In this document: positions 51,421 through 63,672 of the stretch, in pieces
Position numbering within the stretch: position 1 is the first letter of the stretch
Layout: each line of letters starts with the position of its first letter
Assembly (NCBI GenBank): GCA_033026295.1
Contig: CM065189.1
Location: forward strand, 11,661,203-11,725,202
Direction: 5' to 3'
Origin: Channa striata
Lineage: Eukaryota > Chordata > Actinopteri > Anabantiformes > Channidae
DNA length: 64,000 nucleotides
Notes under the pieces: generated by a model
What the model was told of the DNA's origin: nothing
The model's database searches: none
What the model saw: the letters and a program-made list of their open reading frames with translations, nothing else
Program-made: the position numbers and the translations under genes

Positions 51421-53094
51421 TATGTAGGATGGATTGTGGAATGTTTCAAATTACATATATTTACATGTATGTTTTCAACTGATATTTGCTGTTTATCTGT
51501 GTGCGGGAGTAATTTTTAACAGTCATACATAAAAAAAAAAACAAACTACTGTTTAGGCGTGAATTAGTAGTTTTGTGGGTGTTCACCCTCAATCAATAAA
51601 AAAAAAGTATGTATGATAGAGGTCTTTTACTTGAAGTTTTTCAATTGATTTTTTGGGATGTTTTTTCCATTTAGATCAGTTTTTTTTTTATCACAAATAT
51701 ACTTCACTACGAAGCACTGACTTAATGTCTATATTTCAGGCCAAGCAAAAGGTTTGCGAGATCTCGCAAAAGTTTCAGGGCTTGTGTTGGGCTTTGGGGT
51801 TGCTAGTGTGTCATGGTCCGTTCTGTTGCCTCTTCCTGATCCCTCCTTCCTTTCCTGATCGTCAGCCTTTGGTACTATCGTGTGTCTGTTCATAGTTCTA
51901 GTTTGTTAGTCTTCTTGTTTAGAGCAAGTTTCTGTTTGTGATATTATTCTCCTCTGTTAGAGTGATTTCCTCTTATAGTGTTAGTCTTCTCATTAAGAGT
52001 GTTTATTGTTATAATCTAAGTTGAGCTGGTTCTACTCTTGTTTTACTTTTTTAGCGCAATCAAATCCACCATGCTGCTCCATTGTTTTGTCACCAATTCA
52101 CAACTAAACAGAAGTGGTTAAATGTGAAAATCTGTTTAAAATTGGGACAAGAAGCAGACTTAGACATTAAGCATCGTGTCAACTGTTCCGTGTAACACCT
52201 GTTTGTAACAGCAGCTCCTGTTTGTGGCTGAATTGTGTCTGTGTATGTATATATATAATTTCCTCTACATTATAAATATTTATTAGGCTACAACTTAGCC
52301 GGTCTAATCCAACAGTCCTGCAGCAAGTTCTCCTTTTTGCTTTTTATGTCATAGTTTAGATTTGTAGCAGATAGGCAATTTATCTTTTAATAACTTCACT
52401 TCCTTTTCGAATCTTTAAAAACAAACACTAAATAAAGGTTATAACTAACATATGCTGAGTTAGGGACACAATTACTGGCTTTATGTGATACATAAGCTTT
52501 CCTCTAATGTCAGTCTGAGTGATCTGTAATGTAATGTATTAGTCTCCAGCGACCAGCATAACTCTTCCTTCATAGACCGGTAATGACAAGGATAAACACG
52601 TGCTTGCACAGAGTTCCTTTAAGTCTCCCTCTTTTTCATTGTTGTGTGACATGGATTATTTCCATGGTGATGTAGCTGCATCTCTTTGTTTTTCTTCCCC
52701 TCACCCATTATTTAAAAATAAATGCAGTCTTCAAGAAAAAGACCAATGACTGAAACTAGTAATCATCATTTACAGCTGTTTGTTTTAACAATAAATTCTA
52801 CAGGTGACACTTAAGAAAAAGCAGATACTGTTATTTCAGTATGTTTGCTTATTGCTCCAAACGTGGGTTATCTACTTCAAAAAGGTACTAGGTTATATGT
52901 TGTTTAACATGTCAAGGTGTAAATCCATCAAAAAAAGCTGAAATTCTGACCATCTAAACTAAATTGTCTTTGCTTTTCCAGCACATTTAGAGGAGTCTAT
53001 ATAGAGATCATTTTAAACACACAAAATGTTTACATTATTGCATGTGCATATATGGTTATACAATTAATACTGTCTTTTCTCATTTGTAGAGCCA
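51421..53094. other. unassigned stretch with a family Y fragment
   Basis: Bases 51773-52022 (GGGCTTGTGTTGGGCTTTGG to GTGTTTATTGTTATAATCTA) match the family Y copy at 56645-56882 on the plus strand. The remaining AT-rich DNA shows nothing recognisable. Confidence 0.5.
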
Positions 53095-53600
53095 CCATTA
53101 AAGATCAGAAGGCCCGTGGAGTGAATTAGAAAAAAGTGCTGTTAGCAGACATCTAGCAAAGTTCATTGCAGAGCGCCGTGTTCCGGGCAAAGACCAATGC
53201 CTAAAATGCATAAGAGCAGAAAAGGTCTTGGATCAAAGAACGTGGAAAAATGTGAAAAATTTTGTGTACAACACTATTGTTACGCTCAATAGAAGGGCGG
53301 CTTCCAGACTGCTATACTAGTAGTCTAGTCATTTGGTCATGGTCAGTTTTTCTTTTTGGTTTTTTGTTTAGTTTTTTCAATGCTGTTCCATGCAAAGACT
53401 AACGCCTAAAAGCCTAAGAGCAGAAAAGGTCTTGGATCAGAGAACATGGAAAGAGGTAGAAATTCTTTTGTACAACACTATTGTTATCCGCAACAGAAGA
53501 GCGGCTTGCCAACTGTTAAAATGATTAAGTCTGGTTTTTTTTATCCAATGCTGTTCCAGGCAAAATCTCACGCCTAAAAGCCTGAAGTCTTTGAAATGAC
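53095..53600 (+). pseudogene. decayed exon in three tandem copies
   Basis: Copy 1 (53095-53325) has an acceptor-like TTTGTAG, a likely small frameshift, then WSELEKSAVSRHLAKFIAER, RVPGKDQCLKCIRAEKVLDQ and RTWKNVKNFVYNTI and a stop. Copies 2 (about 53380-53523) and 3 (about 53550-53595) repeat the middle of it with more damage. I recall a similar W...H...FI...VPGK..C...W..VK.F..N domain from uncharacterised teleost proteins, but I cannot name it. Confidence 0.45.
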
Positions 53601-54600
53601 AAATACAGATTTTCTTGATACTTTATTTGAATTCTTTTGCAGCTTTATTTGATGTCTTTGATAAATTTGGTTTTGTCAAAATAAGTTCAAGTATACATCT
53701 GCATTTGAACTTAACTCTAGACAAATAGTTGGCAAAAGATATGCCTTAGAAAACCCTCATTAAATAAAAATATTAAGTCTGTATGATGGAGGTCTTTTAC
53801 TTGAAATGTTTTTCAATGACATGTAATGTTTTGTTTTACATAGTTTCTGATGTGTTTGTTTGGTTATAGATGTTAAAAGGTTTATTAACTACAGTGGTTG
53901 TATAAATTATGTTTAAGTGTACTTAATTGATTTTTTGGGATGTTTTTACTGTTTAGATCAGTTATTCATTTCTTGTAAACCCCATAAATTTGGACATATC
54001 CGCTTTATGTATTGTTAAGTTATTTTTTTCTAGTTCCATTTTGCGGACAATATACACAGCTTTTTGCTGATTATTACTGGTGGGTATTACAGCTCTTTGA
54101 ATAAGTTAAATGATGAAAGAAGTGGTGTTGGGTTCACTAATTTGCACATTTAAAATTTTGTTGGACATAGGCATTGGTTGCCTTGCTTATATAATAATTT
54201 TATGATATCTATATTATAGAAATGCAATGAAATGATGAAGAAGCCTAAGGCATGAGGTAATTTAACTACAACTATATATTAGATAAATCTCCAAAAATCA
54301 CTAGAGATTGTTTTCTTCATTGGTTACTTGTTGTTGTTGGCAGGTGTCGACTGAGTGGCAGCATATAGAAATTAGAAATTAGCAGCATATAGAAATTAGG
54401 GTAAAGCCTCTCAAATGAAAATGCATAACATGGTTAGGGCATAATGTAATAAAATGAACCCTTTTATTTAATTACATGATGAACAACAGATCCTTGTGAT
54501 GTTCTTGAAACTACATTAACATTTTAGTCATTTTCCTGACTCCTCCTGCAGTAAGCGTATTGTGTCACTTCCTGTTTCTTCACACTGTTTCGGGTCTCTG
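53601..54600. other. unassigned AT-rich stretch
   Basis: Contains a short local repeat of GCATATAGAAATTAG (about 54360-54400). No gene or element recognised. Confidence 0.4.
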
Positions 54601-54823
54601 CTGAAGGATTGTTCACTGGTTAAGCGTAGCTCTTGATTTCTAAATTATGGATTTCTCTGTAAATAAACTATGACTTGGGACGTAAGATTTGTTTACGCAA
54701 ACACCTGCTCTTCTGAAATAATTAAACAAACTAGCTAACGCTAACTAAACTTAATTGATTTAGCTTCTTTAGCCTAGCACCTAGCAATGTCTTCCCCGTC
54801 TCCTGACTTGTTCAGTGTGCCAC

Positions 54824-55552
54824 ATGTTTAGTTTTTCCTCTGTCTCCTTTATTGATAACGGTACTTGTAATACATGTAAGGTTCCTGCAGCTTTGGAGGC
54901 GAGGCTCTCTGAATTGGAAGCACAGCTCCGCACCATGACAAACAATCCAGCTAATCAGGCCCCGGTAGCTGGTGCGGACCAACCTAGCATAGCCACTGTT
55001 AGATGTTCGCCAGCAGTACCCGAGCAGCTGGGAAGCCAGGCCGGCTGGGTGACGGTTCGTAAGCGATTTAATGCTAAACAGAAGCCTGAGGTTCACCACC
55101 AGCCGGTTCACATTTCTAATCGATTTTCCCCACTCAGCAACACACCCGCTGAGGAACGAACTCTTGTAACTGGCGACCCCATAGTCAAAAACGTGAAGTT
55201 AGAGACACCAGTGGCCATAGTCAAATGTTACCCTGGGGCCAGAGCGGGCGACATCGAATCATATTTGAAACTCCTCTCTAAGGATAAACGTAGATATACC
55301 AAGATTATTCATGCAGGAACAAATTACGCCCGATTACACAAATCAGAAGTTACTAAAACAAATATTGAATCGGTGTGTAACTTTGCAAAGACAATGTCGG
55401 ACTCCGTAGTTTTCTCTGGGCCCCTGCCAAATCTGATCAGTGACGACATGTATAGCCGCATGTCATCACTCAACCGCTGGCTGTCTAGGTGGTGTCCAGC
55501 AAACGATGTGGGCTACATAGACAATTGGAAAAGTTTTTTGGGGAAAACCTAG
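54824..55552 (+). CDS. L2-like LINE ORF1 protein, esterase-like
   Basis: About 242 residues, uninterrupted. An N-terminal CNTCKVPAALEARLSELEAQ (zinc-like pair plus coiled coil) is followed by a basic region and an SGNH-esterase-like domain: LVTGDPIVKNVKL, YPGARAGDIESYL, IIHAGTNYAR and SGPLPNLISD. In L2/CR1 ORF1 esterases the first block is normally GDS, so here the nucleophile Ser is Pro, and the GTND block reads GTNY. It was probably an RNA-binding or esterase protein of the element; catalysis is unlikely. Confidence 0.7.
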   Translation: MFSFSSVSFIDNGTCNTCKVPAALEARLSELEAQLRTMTNNPANQAPVAGADQPSIATVRCSPAVPEQLGSQAGWVTVRKRFNAKQKPEVHHQPVHISNRFSPLSNTPAEERTLVTGDPIVKNVKLETPVAIVKCYPGARAGDIESYLKLLSKDKRRYTKIIHAGTNYARLHKSEVTKTNIESVCNFAKTMSDSVVFSGPLPNLISDDMYSRMSSLNRWLSRWCPANDVGYIDNWKSFLGKT

Positions 55553-55869
55553 GCTGATTAGGAGAGAAGGCATCCGTCCTACTTTTGATGGTGCCACTGT
55601 TTTATTAAAAAATATGGCTGATTTTATTAGACAACCAAAAGATTGACAGTCCAGAGTTGAGCCTAGGATGCAGAGATCCAGTCCTACAACCTTCTCTGCA
55701 GTATCCTTACCGCCGTCACCCCCCCACAACACCCACATTTCTATAGAGACTGTGTCTGTTTCCAGATTAACTAAATTTTACAAACTAAAAATGATCACAA
55801 GAGGAGTTGATCATAATAACTTAATAAAAATCAGGACTGCTCCTCTTACTGAATAAAAAACAAAAACAA

Positions 55870-56480
55870 TTAAATGTGGATTATTAAATATCAAATCTCT
55901 GTTAGTAAATGACTTGATAAGCGATCATCAATTCGATTTATTTTGTCTCACTGAAACTTGGTTGCAGAAGGAAGAATATGTCAGTTTAAATGAGTCGACC
56001 CCCCCAAGTCATATTAACTATCATGTTCCTAGAAGCTCAGGCCGAGGTGGAGGAGTAGCAGCAATCTATCACACAAGCTTACCAATAAACCCTAGACCTA
56101 AACATAGTTATAACTCATTTGAGAGTCTTACTCTGAGCCTTTCACACCCAATTTTGAAAACTGGGTGACGAACAATCCAGCTAATCAGGCCCCGGTAGCC
56201 CCGGTAAATAAAATCCACTTCTATTTGTTATTGTGTACCGTCCTCCAGTCCCTTATTCTGAATTTTTGACCGAATTCTCAGATTTTCTAGCCGACTTAGT
56301 GCTTAGTGCAGATAAAGTCGTCATAGTGGCCGATTTCTACATTCATGTAGATGCTGACAGTAACTCCCTCAACACCGCATTTACTTCATTAGATTCAATT
56401 GGTTTGTAAAAGAACCCACTCATTGTTTTAGTCACACCCTAGACCTTGTCCTTAGATATGGCATTAAAATTGATAAACTA
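55870..56480 (+). pseudogene. L2 ORF2 endonuclease fragment
   Basis: FDLFCLTETWLQKEEYVSLN and PRSSGRGGGVAAIYH are endonuclease motifs of L2/CR1 LINEs. A stop at 56166 and frame changes follow, and the segment ends where the family Y insertion begins. Confidence 0.7.
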
Positions 56481-56485
56481 ACAGT

Positions 56486-57053
56486 ATGAGTTTGATGTAT
56501 GTATATTGTTCCTGTTTTGGGTTTTTGCTGCAATTGTTTTTTGCATTGACACAGTTTTTCTGTGTGTGTGTCCTTGCACTTGCCTTTTCCCTTTCATCTT
56601 CGTCTCACCTTTTGCCTCATCACCCCTGCATGTTTTTTATTTCAGGGCTTGTGTTAGGCTTTGGGGTTGCTAGTGTGTCATGGTCCGTTCTGGTGCTTCT
56701 TCCTGATCCTTCCTTTCCTGATCGTCAGCCTTTGGTACTATCGTGTGTCTGTTCATAGTTCTAGTTTGTTAGTCTTCTTGTTTAGAGTAAGTTTCTGTTT
56801 GTGATATTATTCTCCTCTGTTAGAGTGATTTCCTCTTATAGTGTTAGTCTTCTCATTAAGAGTGTTTATTGTTATAATCTAAGTCTCTGTCTTTGAGTTA
56901 ACGTTGTTATTATCTCTTCAAGTGTTGTACTGATTGTTAATATATCAGTATTTCGTGTTCTGTTTTTAGAAGTTCATGTGTTAATAAACCTCCTGCACTC
57001 TTGGGGTGTCTCAGCTTCTGCTTTTGGGTCCTATAGTTACAGTATCCAGTTAC
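56486..57053 (+). mobile_element. LTR-like element (family Y) nested in L2 ORF2
   Basis: Plus-strand copy ending GTCCTATAGTTACAGTATCC with AATAAA about 65 bp earlier. L2 sequence resumes at about 57060. It is younger than the L2 copy. Confidence 0.6.
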
Positions 57054-57099
57054 GGTAACCATTACATTTCCTCATAATTCTGTTCTCTCTGACAATTCT

Positions 57100-58330
57100 C
57101 TAATAACTTTTGAATGTATTCTAATGGACTATACAGCAGCTAGAAAAAAGTTTTGCCAGTAGGTGTTTATCTGAAAACACTGAACAAATTTTAGAAAATT
57201 ATCCCTTCATCATTTACTTCAACATGTACCGATATAACTGACATTAGCCTCATTAGGTTGCCACTCTAAAAAAGGCAGTAAATCTGAACAGACGATCTCC
57301 ATGGTATAGCTCGCAAACACACAATTTAAAGCAGGCGTCACGAAAAGTGGAAAGGACGTGGCGTTCCACTCATTCGCAAGAACTATCCCAGTTAGACTGC
57401 TCAAAGATGCTCTAGTCTTATTAGACACGTTCGTATTAGAAATCATTAATCTATCTTTACAAACAGGATATGTACCAAAGGCCTATAAGGTAGCTGTAAT
57501 CAAACCTCTACTTAAAAAACCTTGTCTGGTTCCAGGTGTCTTAGCCAATTACAGACCAATATCCAATCTCCCCTCTCTTTCTAAAATACTTGAAAAAGTA
57601 CTTGCAAAGCAATTATGTGAGCACATGCGCAGAAACGACTTGTTTGAAGAATTTCAGTCAGGATTTAGAGTTCATCATAGCACAGAAACCGCACTGATGG
57701 TAGTGACCAATGATCTTCCTCTGGCTCAGATAATGGACTTGTCTCTATACTAGTTCTGCTAGTTAAAAAAGTTAGTTATGGAGTTCCACAAGGCTCTGTA
57801 TTAGGACCAATACTCTTTACTCTATATATGTCTCGCCTTGACAACATTATTAGAAAACACTCTGTAAATTTTCACTGCTACGCTGATGACACGCAGTTGT
57901 ATCTATCTATGAAACCTGATGAAACAAATAAATTAATCAAACTACAAGCATGTCTAAAAGACATAAGGGACTGGATGACGTATAATTTCCTTCTTCCAAA
58001 CTCAGATAAAACTGAAGTTATTGTATTTGGAGCTAATAGTCTAAGAGACATGTTTTCTAACCATATCGCTACTTTAGATGACATAACTCTGGCCCCCAGT
58101 AGTACTGCAAGGAATCTCTGAGTCATTTTTTACCAGGATTTGTCATTTAGTTTACACATACTAAATCTCTAGAACAGCCTTCTTCCACCTAGGGAACATT
58201 GCCAAAATTAGGAGAAACCTGTCTCCAAGCGATGCTGAAAAACTGGTTCATGCATTCGTTACTTCTAGATTGGATTACTGTTATTCTCTACTTTCAGGCT
58301 GCCCCAGTAACTCTCTAAAAAGCCTTCATT
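57100..58330 (+). pseudogene. L2 ORF2 reverse transcriptase fragments
   Basis: IKPLLKKPCLVPGVLANYRP and FEEFQSGFRVHHSTETALM, then GVPQGSVLGPILFTLYM and CYADDTQLYLS (catalytic YADD), then DSKTEV-like and SLLSGCPSNSLKSL. Near 57745-57775 the block that should carry the first catalytic Asp is missing, so the enzyme is dead even apart from its stops. Confidence 0.75.
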
Positions 58331-59110
58331 TAATCATGCAGTCATGCTGCTATAGGCTTAGACTGCTGGGGGACTCTGCACTGTGCCATTTTCCTCTTCT
58401 CTTCATTCTCTCCTTTCACCCTGTTGGGTTTTATTTAAATGTTTGTATTGTCTTGACTTTATTATGTAAAGTGCCTTGAGATGACCTTGTTGTAAATTGG
58501 CGCAATAAAAATAAAGTTGAATTGAATTGAATGCTTACAGACACCTCAAGTATAGTTTATAATGAAGCTTTTTTAAGTTTTTTTTTTTTTATCTTGCAAG
58601 ATAGAAGTTCACCAACAGAGTTTCATGCCTCTGTCCAGAGCATTTCTGAAGTTTTACACATCATTTGTTTTATACCCCTCGGCTGCTGGGCAGAACATTT
58701 TTCACCATCAGGCAGTTGTTTGTGTGAGTCTGTCACTACAGGTTAGAGTAGTAAAGGTTGTTATGCCCTTTAAGCGTTCTCCAAGTACAAAAAGTATAAC
58801 TTCACATTACAGGTATATAAAACATAAGTATTAAAATTGAATCACACTTGATTTTGCCATCACATCTACTTTTCTAAAACTTTCTGTTGTCTGATTCTAC
58901 CAATCTTTACTGTCTTGTACAGTGTGTAATCCTTTGGTAATCCTTTGATGATGAAGATGAAATAGTCCTGAATCCTAACAATGATGACGACGATGATGAT
59001 GATGATGAAAGCCAAAGGGCAAGTGCAACTTGCTGAGTTTGTTTGTAATTTATAATTTGGAAACGAACATTTTCACTTTGTTTCACATTTTCCCTGTTTG
59101 TCTTTCACAG

Positions 59111-59175
59111 GTCTGATTGTGTTACTTCATACAATATGGCCAGTATCAAAATATTCTATGCAGGTCTTTGTGTAG
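59111..59175 (+). CDS. candidate 5' exon with start codon
   Basis: Acceptor GTTTGTCTTTCACAG, ATG at 59136 and donor GTAG|GTGAGTG in phase 1. It reads MASIKIFYAGLCV, which could be the start of a signal peptide completed by a following exon. Phase 1 is the phase used throughout the SRCR genes. No downstream SRCR exon is seen to 64000, so the gene it serves, if any, is unknown. Confidence 0.35.
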
Positions 59176-59264
59176 GTGAGTGTTTCACACTTCAACTCTG
59201 AAAATACTTGTGAAATAATTGTTTTTTGGTTTTGGATCAGCCTTGTAGCAAACCAAATGCGACT

Positions 59265-60790
59265 TGGGTAATTTCATATTAATACAAAGCATTAATTTCC
59301 TCAAAACAGGGCACCAGGTTTGTTTGAGCTAAGCCAAGCTATGATTATTAATTTTCTTGAACCGCCAATGCTTCATAGTAACAAAAGAATTAAGTGATTA
59401 ATAGAATTTGACCCAAGATCAGTCTCTGTCATGAGATCTTTACCGTTTCAGTGACTTCGTCTGTTTCTCTGAAGAAAGACAAACACAGAAGCAGTTCCTT
59501 TCAATTATTTATTAATCTACTACTACAATGAATATAGATAAGTGTGAGTATGTATATGGATATAAGTAATAAATGAACAAATGCACAGATAACCAACATG
59601 AAACAACCAATTCTAAATGAGCAGATAAATGAACCAAATGGATGTGATAATTTTGGGACAAATGAAAGGAGTGTAGTTACTATTAAGTTCTAAGTAACAG
59701 AAGAAGTACTTGTAACTTTAGAAGGGCTCCCTTATTTCAGCGACTGTTTAGACACCAGACTTTCCATAAAATAGAGAGAGATATTTCCTTTGCTCCAGGT
59801 CGTTCTGCCGTATTCGGAGCAAGTCGTTACCGCTCCGCGGCCAAAGGGCGAGATGTGGCTTCTCGCTACCAGCAGGATCGCTCCCAGAGCGAGGGTTGTC
59901 CGTCTCACAGTTGGCGATGTTTAGTGTGGCCCGAACGATGGCACCTGGTCAGCTGGGCAACTCGGATCAACAGCTGGAAGAAGCTGAAGTCCGTTGGTTG
60001 TCTGTCTCAGTTTACTTTTGTCAGAAAGGGGAGCAGCTGGAGCCCAGATATTGGATCAAGCCTATTCAGTCAATTATATAAAAAGGGAAAAATATAATAT
60101 TGAATAAAAATCTTGGCGAGGTTCAGCCCGAATAGTGGGATTGTCTCCCTATTCGTACAAAACAAAAATCAAAGTTTGCTTAGGATTTTGGTTGCACAAG
60201 GATGTTACAAAAACTTAGAATGATATATATATAAAGAGAGTTTGTCTCGCCAAACAAAGAAAATCTAAATGGAGCGTTGAGTAAAAATTGCATCGTCGAC
60301 TACGCAAAGTAGAAAGTTAAAGAGGCGAGCAGAAACGAGCGTCCAAAGGGGGTGCGCCGATGAAGCGCGAATTGAAGAAAAATTCAAGAGAAGAGAGTGT
60401 CCCTCCTCTCGCATTAAACTCTTATAGTTTAATTCCTTTCGAAGTTTAATTTAACTAATTCTCCGTTCACAAGGCCCAAAAGTGTTTCACACCATTAAAG
60501 TAACACATTACATTTCTTATGTCATTTGAAACATAACAGTTCACGTTCTTAACTATGTGATAGAATACATGAAGTTCACAAAATCGTTTAGCTAACATGC
60601 ATATGTAGGTCCACATGGATAAAATGAAGCAGGTAACATCCAAGACTTATTACAAATCGAATATGTTTTGTTTGACACCTATTAATAAAATGATAGAACA
60701 CAGCAACCATTCGTAATTTAATCATGCATCATTGGGACATAATTAACAGATTGCTAAAACATTACATGATCAATAGTACAAAACCAAGAT
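59265..60790 (+). repeat. repeat family X, long copy
   Basis: Collinear with 38375-39950. It contains a short GC-rich zone (59800-59900) and no coding sequence I can support. Confidence 0.55.
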
Positions 60791-61700
60791 CAAAATGAAA
60801 ATGCACAAAAGAAGGCGCTCGCTGCAAAGGCAGGATGTGAGATAAAGTAAACTAGGAAAAACAAATGGCTCGCTAAATTAGGAGGATAAGAAAAAGTCAA
60901 AATAAAACGCTCCTAACAAAAGGTAAGAGGATAAACAATCAAACAAGAGAACAAAAACTCACTAAACGCAAAAGAACCAGTTTAAACTAACACCAAACGT
61001 TTCTAACACTATACTTACAAACAAGAAATCAATAACAAGATGTTTTTACAAACTAACAAAACAAAACACAAATATTCAAGGCTACAAACGAACTTCTGCA
61101 ACGAACAAAGGCTGGTGGTCGGGGAATGGACAAAACAGGAGACAGGGTAGGTATACGAGAAGACACACTAGCAACGAAGAAGACAAACGAGGGTGCTTTT
61201 AAAGTGAGTAGATGATGATGATTCAATTCAGGTGTGATGGCTGAGGTCAAACAGAGGAGAGGGAAACAAGAAGGGCTGGGGAGACTGAATGAACCGTAGG
61301 AGAACCTCAGCAGGCCAGGAGGGGAACTGCAGGAACACACAGAGCACAAGGATGAAAAAACAAAAGACATACAAGAAAACAAAAACCATACAAGTAATAA
61401 AACACCTAACTTCTGACAAGAAGTGACTATGACATTTAAATTTTAAATTAATACCGAGAAACAAAACAAATACGGTCTACGAAATGGTGAACCCGCCTAG
61501 AATACGCCTATAATTTCCCCCAGCAGATGGCAATGGTGTGCCGGAGATGTGGATTCTGTCTCTGAATTCTTGGAAACAGATGTGGGGAGGTAGAGAGGAA
61601 CAAAGACTTTCTGTTCCCTTATCTTTGGGGAGGTTAAGGAAACGCTTTTACCTCAAGGTAGAAGGATGTAGCTCAGGTCCTGGTTTTTATCACACAGAAA
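60791..61700. other. unassigned stretch inside duplicated block copy 2
   Basis: No gene or known element recognised. A long minus frame (61053-61382) has a Pro/Ser/Phe-rich reading without a domain. Confidence 0.35.
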
Positions 61701-62454
61701 TGGATGCTACAGCCTTTAACCAATCAGAGCTCTTAACAAAGTTCAACTTGGAGACAAATCAAATAAATTACAGTGGTGCGTCTTGCTGTACTGATGAAAA
61801 ACACTCCCCACATTTTGATCGCTGGCCAGGGTAAATATCAGGGTGGAACATGAACAATGTGCCTATTATAATGGCTGATGAAAGGGTTGGACAGATGAAA
61901 AATTCTCTAGCCACTTCATTGAAGTAGTTACACCTGTACAAGCTGCTTTGCAATGAAATTTTTCATTTGAATTTAGCCAGAACTACCTAAAAAGAAAAAA
62001 TGAAACTGAGGTCAGACTTGAGTTTGGGACACCAGAAGCGTTGCTGGATCAGGAAAGTGCAAGAGATCCCAAGGTGACAGGATAAAAAAGGTCCGGATTA
62101 ACCAGATGGTTGGGATGAGAGGAGGATGGGGCTTGGGCCCCATTCTAAACATTAAAGACATTCTCCTCAATGTACATGGTGTTCGTGCTAAGTTGTTCTA
62201 ACTCAGAGGCATTTGTTGTCCAGTCCAAATGAAGTATGGCTTTGTCAGTTTGCAGGCCCAGCTTAGTTGATACTGATCTCTGGTGTCTAGACAAACCCTG
62301 CATCTGCGAGGTGGCAAAAAGAAAATCATATGGAGCTCACGATGTTGGATTCAGATTAATAAATATACGAATATTTAATAAAAATCTCGGTGCTCAATTT
62401 AGGACAATTTCGAACTACGTTTCCAATTCAATAAAACAGATCCCTCAGCTCAGT

Positions 62455-62800
62455 TTTGGGGATGCCCCTGGACTCAGGAGGTGGGAGAAAGGAGGATGGT
62501 AACCAAGCTATCATCCATGCTGGAGAACGACTACCACCCCCTGTATAACAGATGACATTATTTCTATTAGTCAAGATAAAAGACTGTTTTTTTTAACTGT
62601 GCAATATAAATGACCCATTGTGCAATTACGTACTTGCATGATTGTGTACATATGTGCCGTATTTTTATTCTTATTTTGATTTTAGCTTATATATACTGTA
62701 TTTTGATGTTCTTTTTTTGCTGTACATTGCACATTCTCTACTACTTTAACATGGAAATTACTCCCCTGTGGGACAAATAAAGCTTTATCTTATCTTATGT
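62455..62800 (+). mobile_element. LINE 3' tail-like sequence
   Basis: Ends CTGTGGGACAAATAAAGCTT followed by TATCTTATCTTATG, a common 3' end of teleost LINEs with a short tandem tail. No coding part is assigned. Confidence 0.45.
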
Positions 62801-62829
62801 TAAATGACAAGATATATTATCTTATATTA

Positions 62830-63110
62830 AATCTTACCTATCAGATAGATTCAATCCAATTTTTGTTCATAATGAGTCTTCCACATACACAAAAGTGAGC
62901 TATGGAGTTCCACAAGGATCTGTGTTAGGACCAATACTTTTTACTCTATATATGTCTCCTCTAGGCAACATTATTAAAAAAACACTCCATAAATTTCTAT
63001 TTCTACGCTGATGACACAGTTATATCTATTTATGAAACTAGATGAAACAAACCAATTAATTAAACAACAAGCATGTCTAAAATACCTGAAGGGTTGCCTG
63101 GATGCGCAAC
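62830..63110 (+). mobile_element. L2-like RT fragment
   Basis: Reads SYGVPQGSVLGPILFTLYMS and then a damaged YADD region (TACGCTGATGACAC, frame-shifted), matching 57780-57960 of the larger L2 copy. Confidence 0.7.
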
Positions 63111-63129
63111 ATTTTACTTTATACGTAAA

Positions 63130-63600
63130 CAATTGTCCAGGGTTTTGTTTTATATAAATTAAGAGAGACCTTTGTGAAAGGAAGGGTTGAGGAAGATTGA
63201 TATCAGGGGCTGAGTTGAAACACCCAGAACTAAACATTACTAAACATTTTGTCAAGATCTGTGTGTTTTTTCTGTCCTTTTTTGTAGCTTCTCTGTGCAG
63301 GTTGGCGGCTCCCCCTCGCTGCTGTTGCCACAACTGCGACCAGCGCTGATAGTGGGATGCACAGCTGCCTCCACTTGAGACTGATTAGAGTGCAGCTTTA
63401 AGACCTGCCTGAACAGATGATCTGTGTTGGTGCATCTTGTATGTTTTCCAGTCTGTTTGTTGGACTGAATCTGATCTTTCTACACCACCTCTGCACTAAC
63501 ACCACACGGGAGTATCGAAAAACATGTCCTAATTTGGGTAATTACAAACACAACCTGTTACTGCGACATAACCACAGTCTACTGCCTATGACTTCTTCTA
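63130..63600 (+). repeat. second copy of the gene 1 upstream flank
   Basis: Aligns with 5990-6320 in two blocks (63130-63245 and 63515-63600), with unmatched sequence between. In gene 1 the TATA box lies about 330 bp further on. Here a SINE follows and the window ends before any promoter. Confidence 0.6.
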
Positions 63601-63672
63601 CCTTCTCCCTTAGCTGTTTAAAGTCTCTGCACTGACCCCCAACATGTGAACAGGAATCCAACTCTGCATCCT

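Larger units (their letters stand above)
54601..58530 (+). mobile_element. L2-like LINE with nested insertion
   Basis: Order: 5' region, ORF1 (54824-55552), ORF2 endonuclease piece (55870-56480), an unrelated insertion (56486-57053), RT pieces (57100-58330), and a 3' UTR ending GCAATAAAAATAAAGTTGAA followed by an ATTGA-type tail. Stops, frameshifts and an RT deletion make it inactive. Confidence 0.8.
58822..62190 (+). repeat. duplicated block, copy 2 (partner 463-3560)
   Basis: Same order as copy 1 but without the large LTR-like element, the SINE or the 230-bp insert. It instead contains about 2.48 kb (59222-61700) of family X and unassigned sequence between GTGAAATA and AGCCTTTAACCAATCAGAG, which are adjacent in copy 1. 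Confidence 0.75.
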
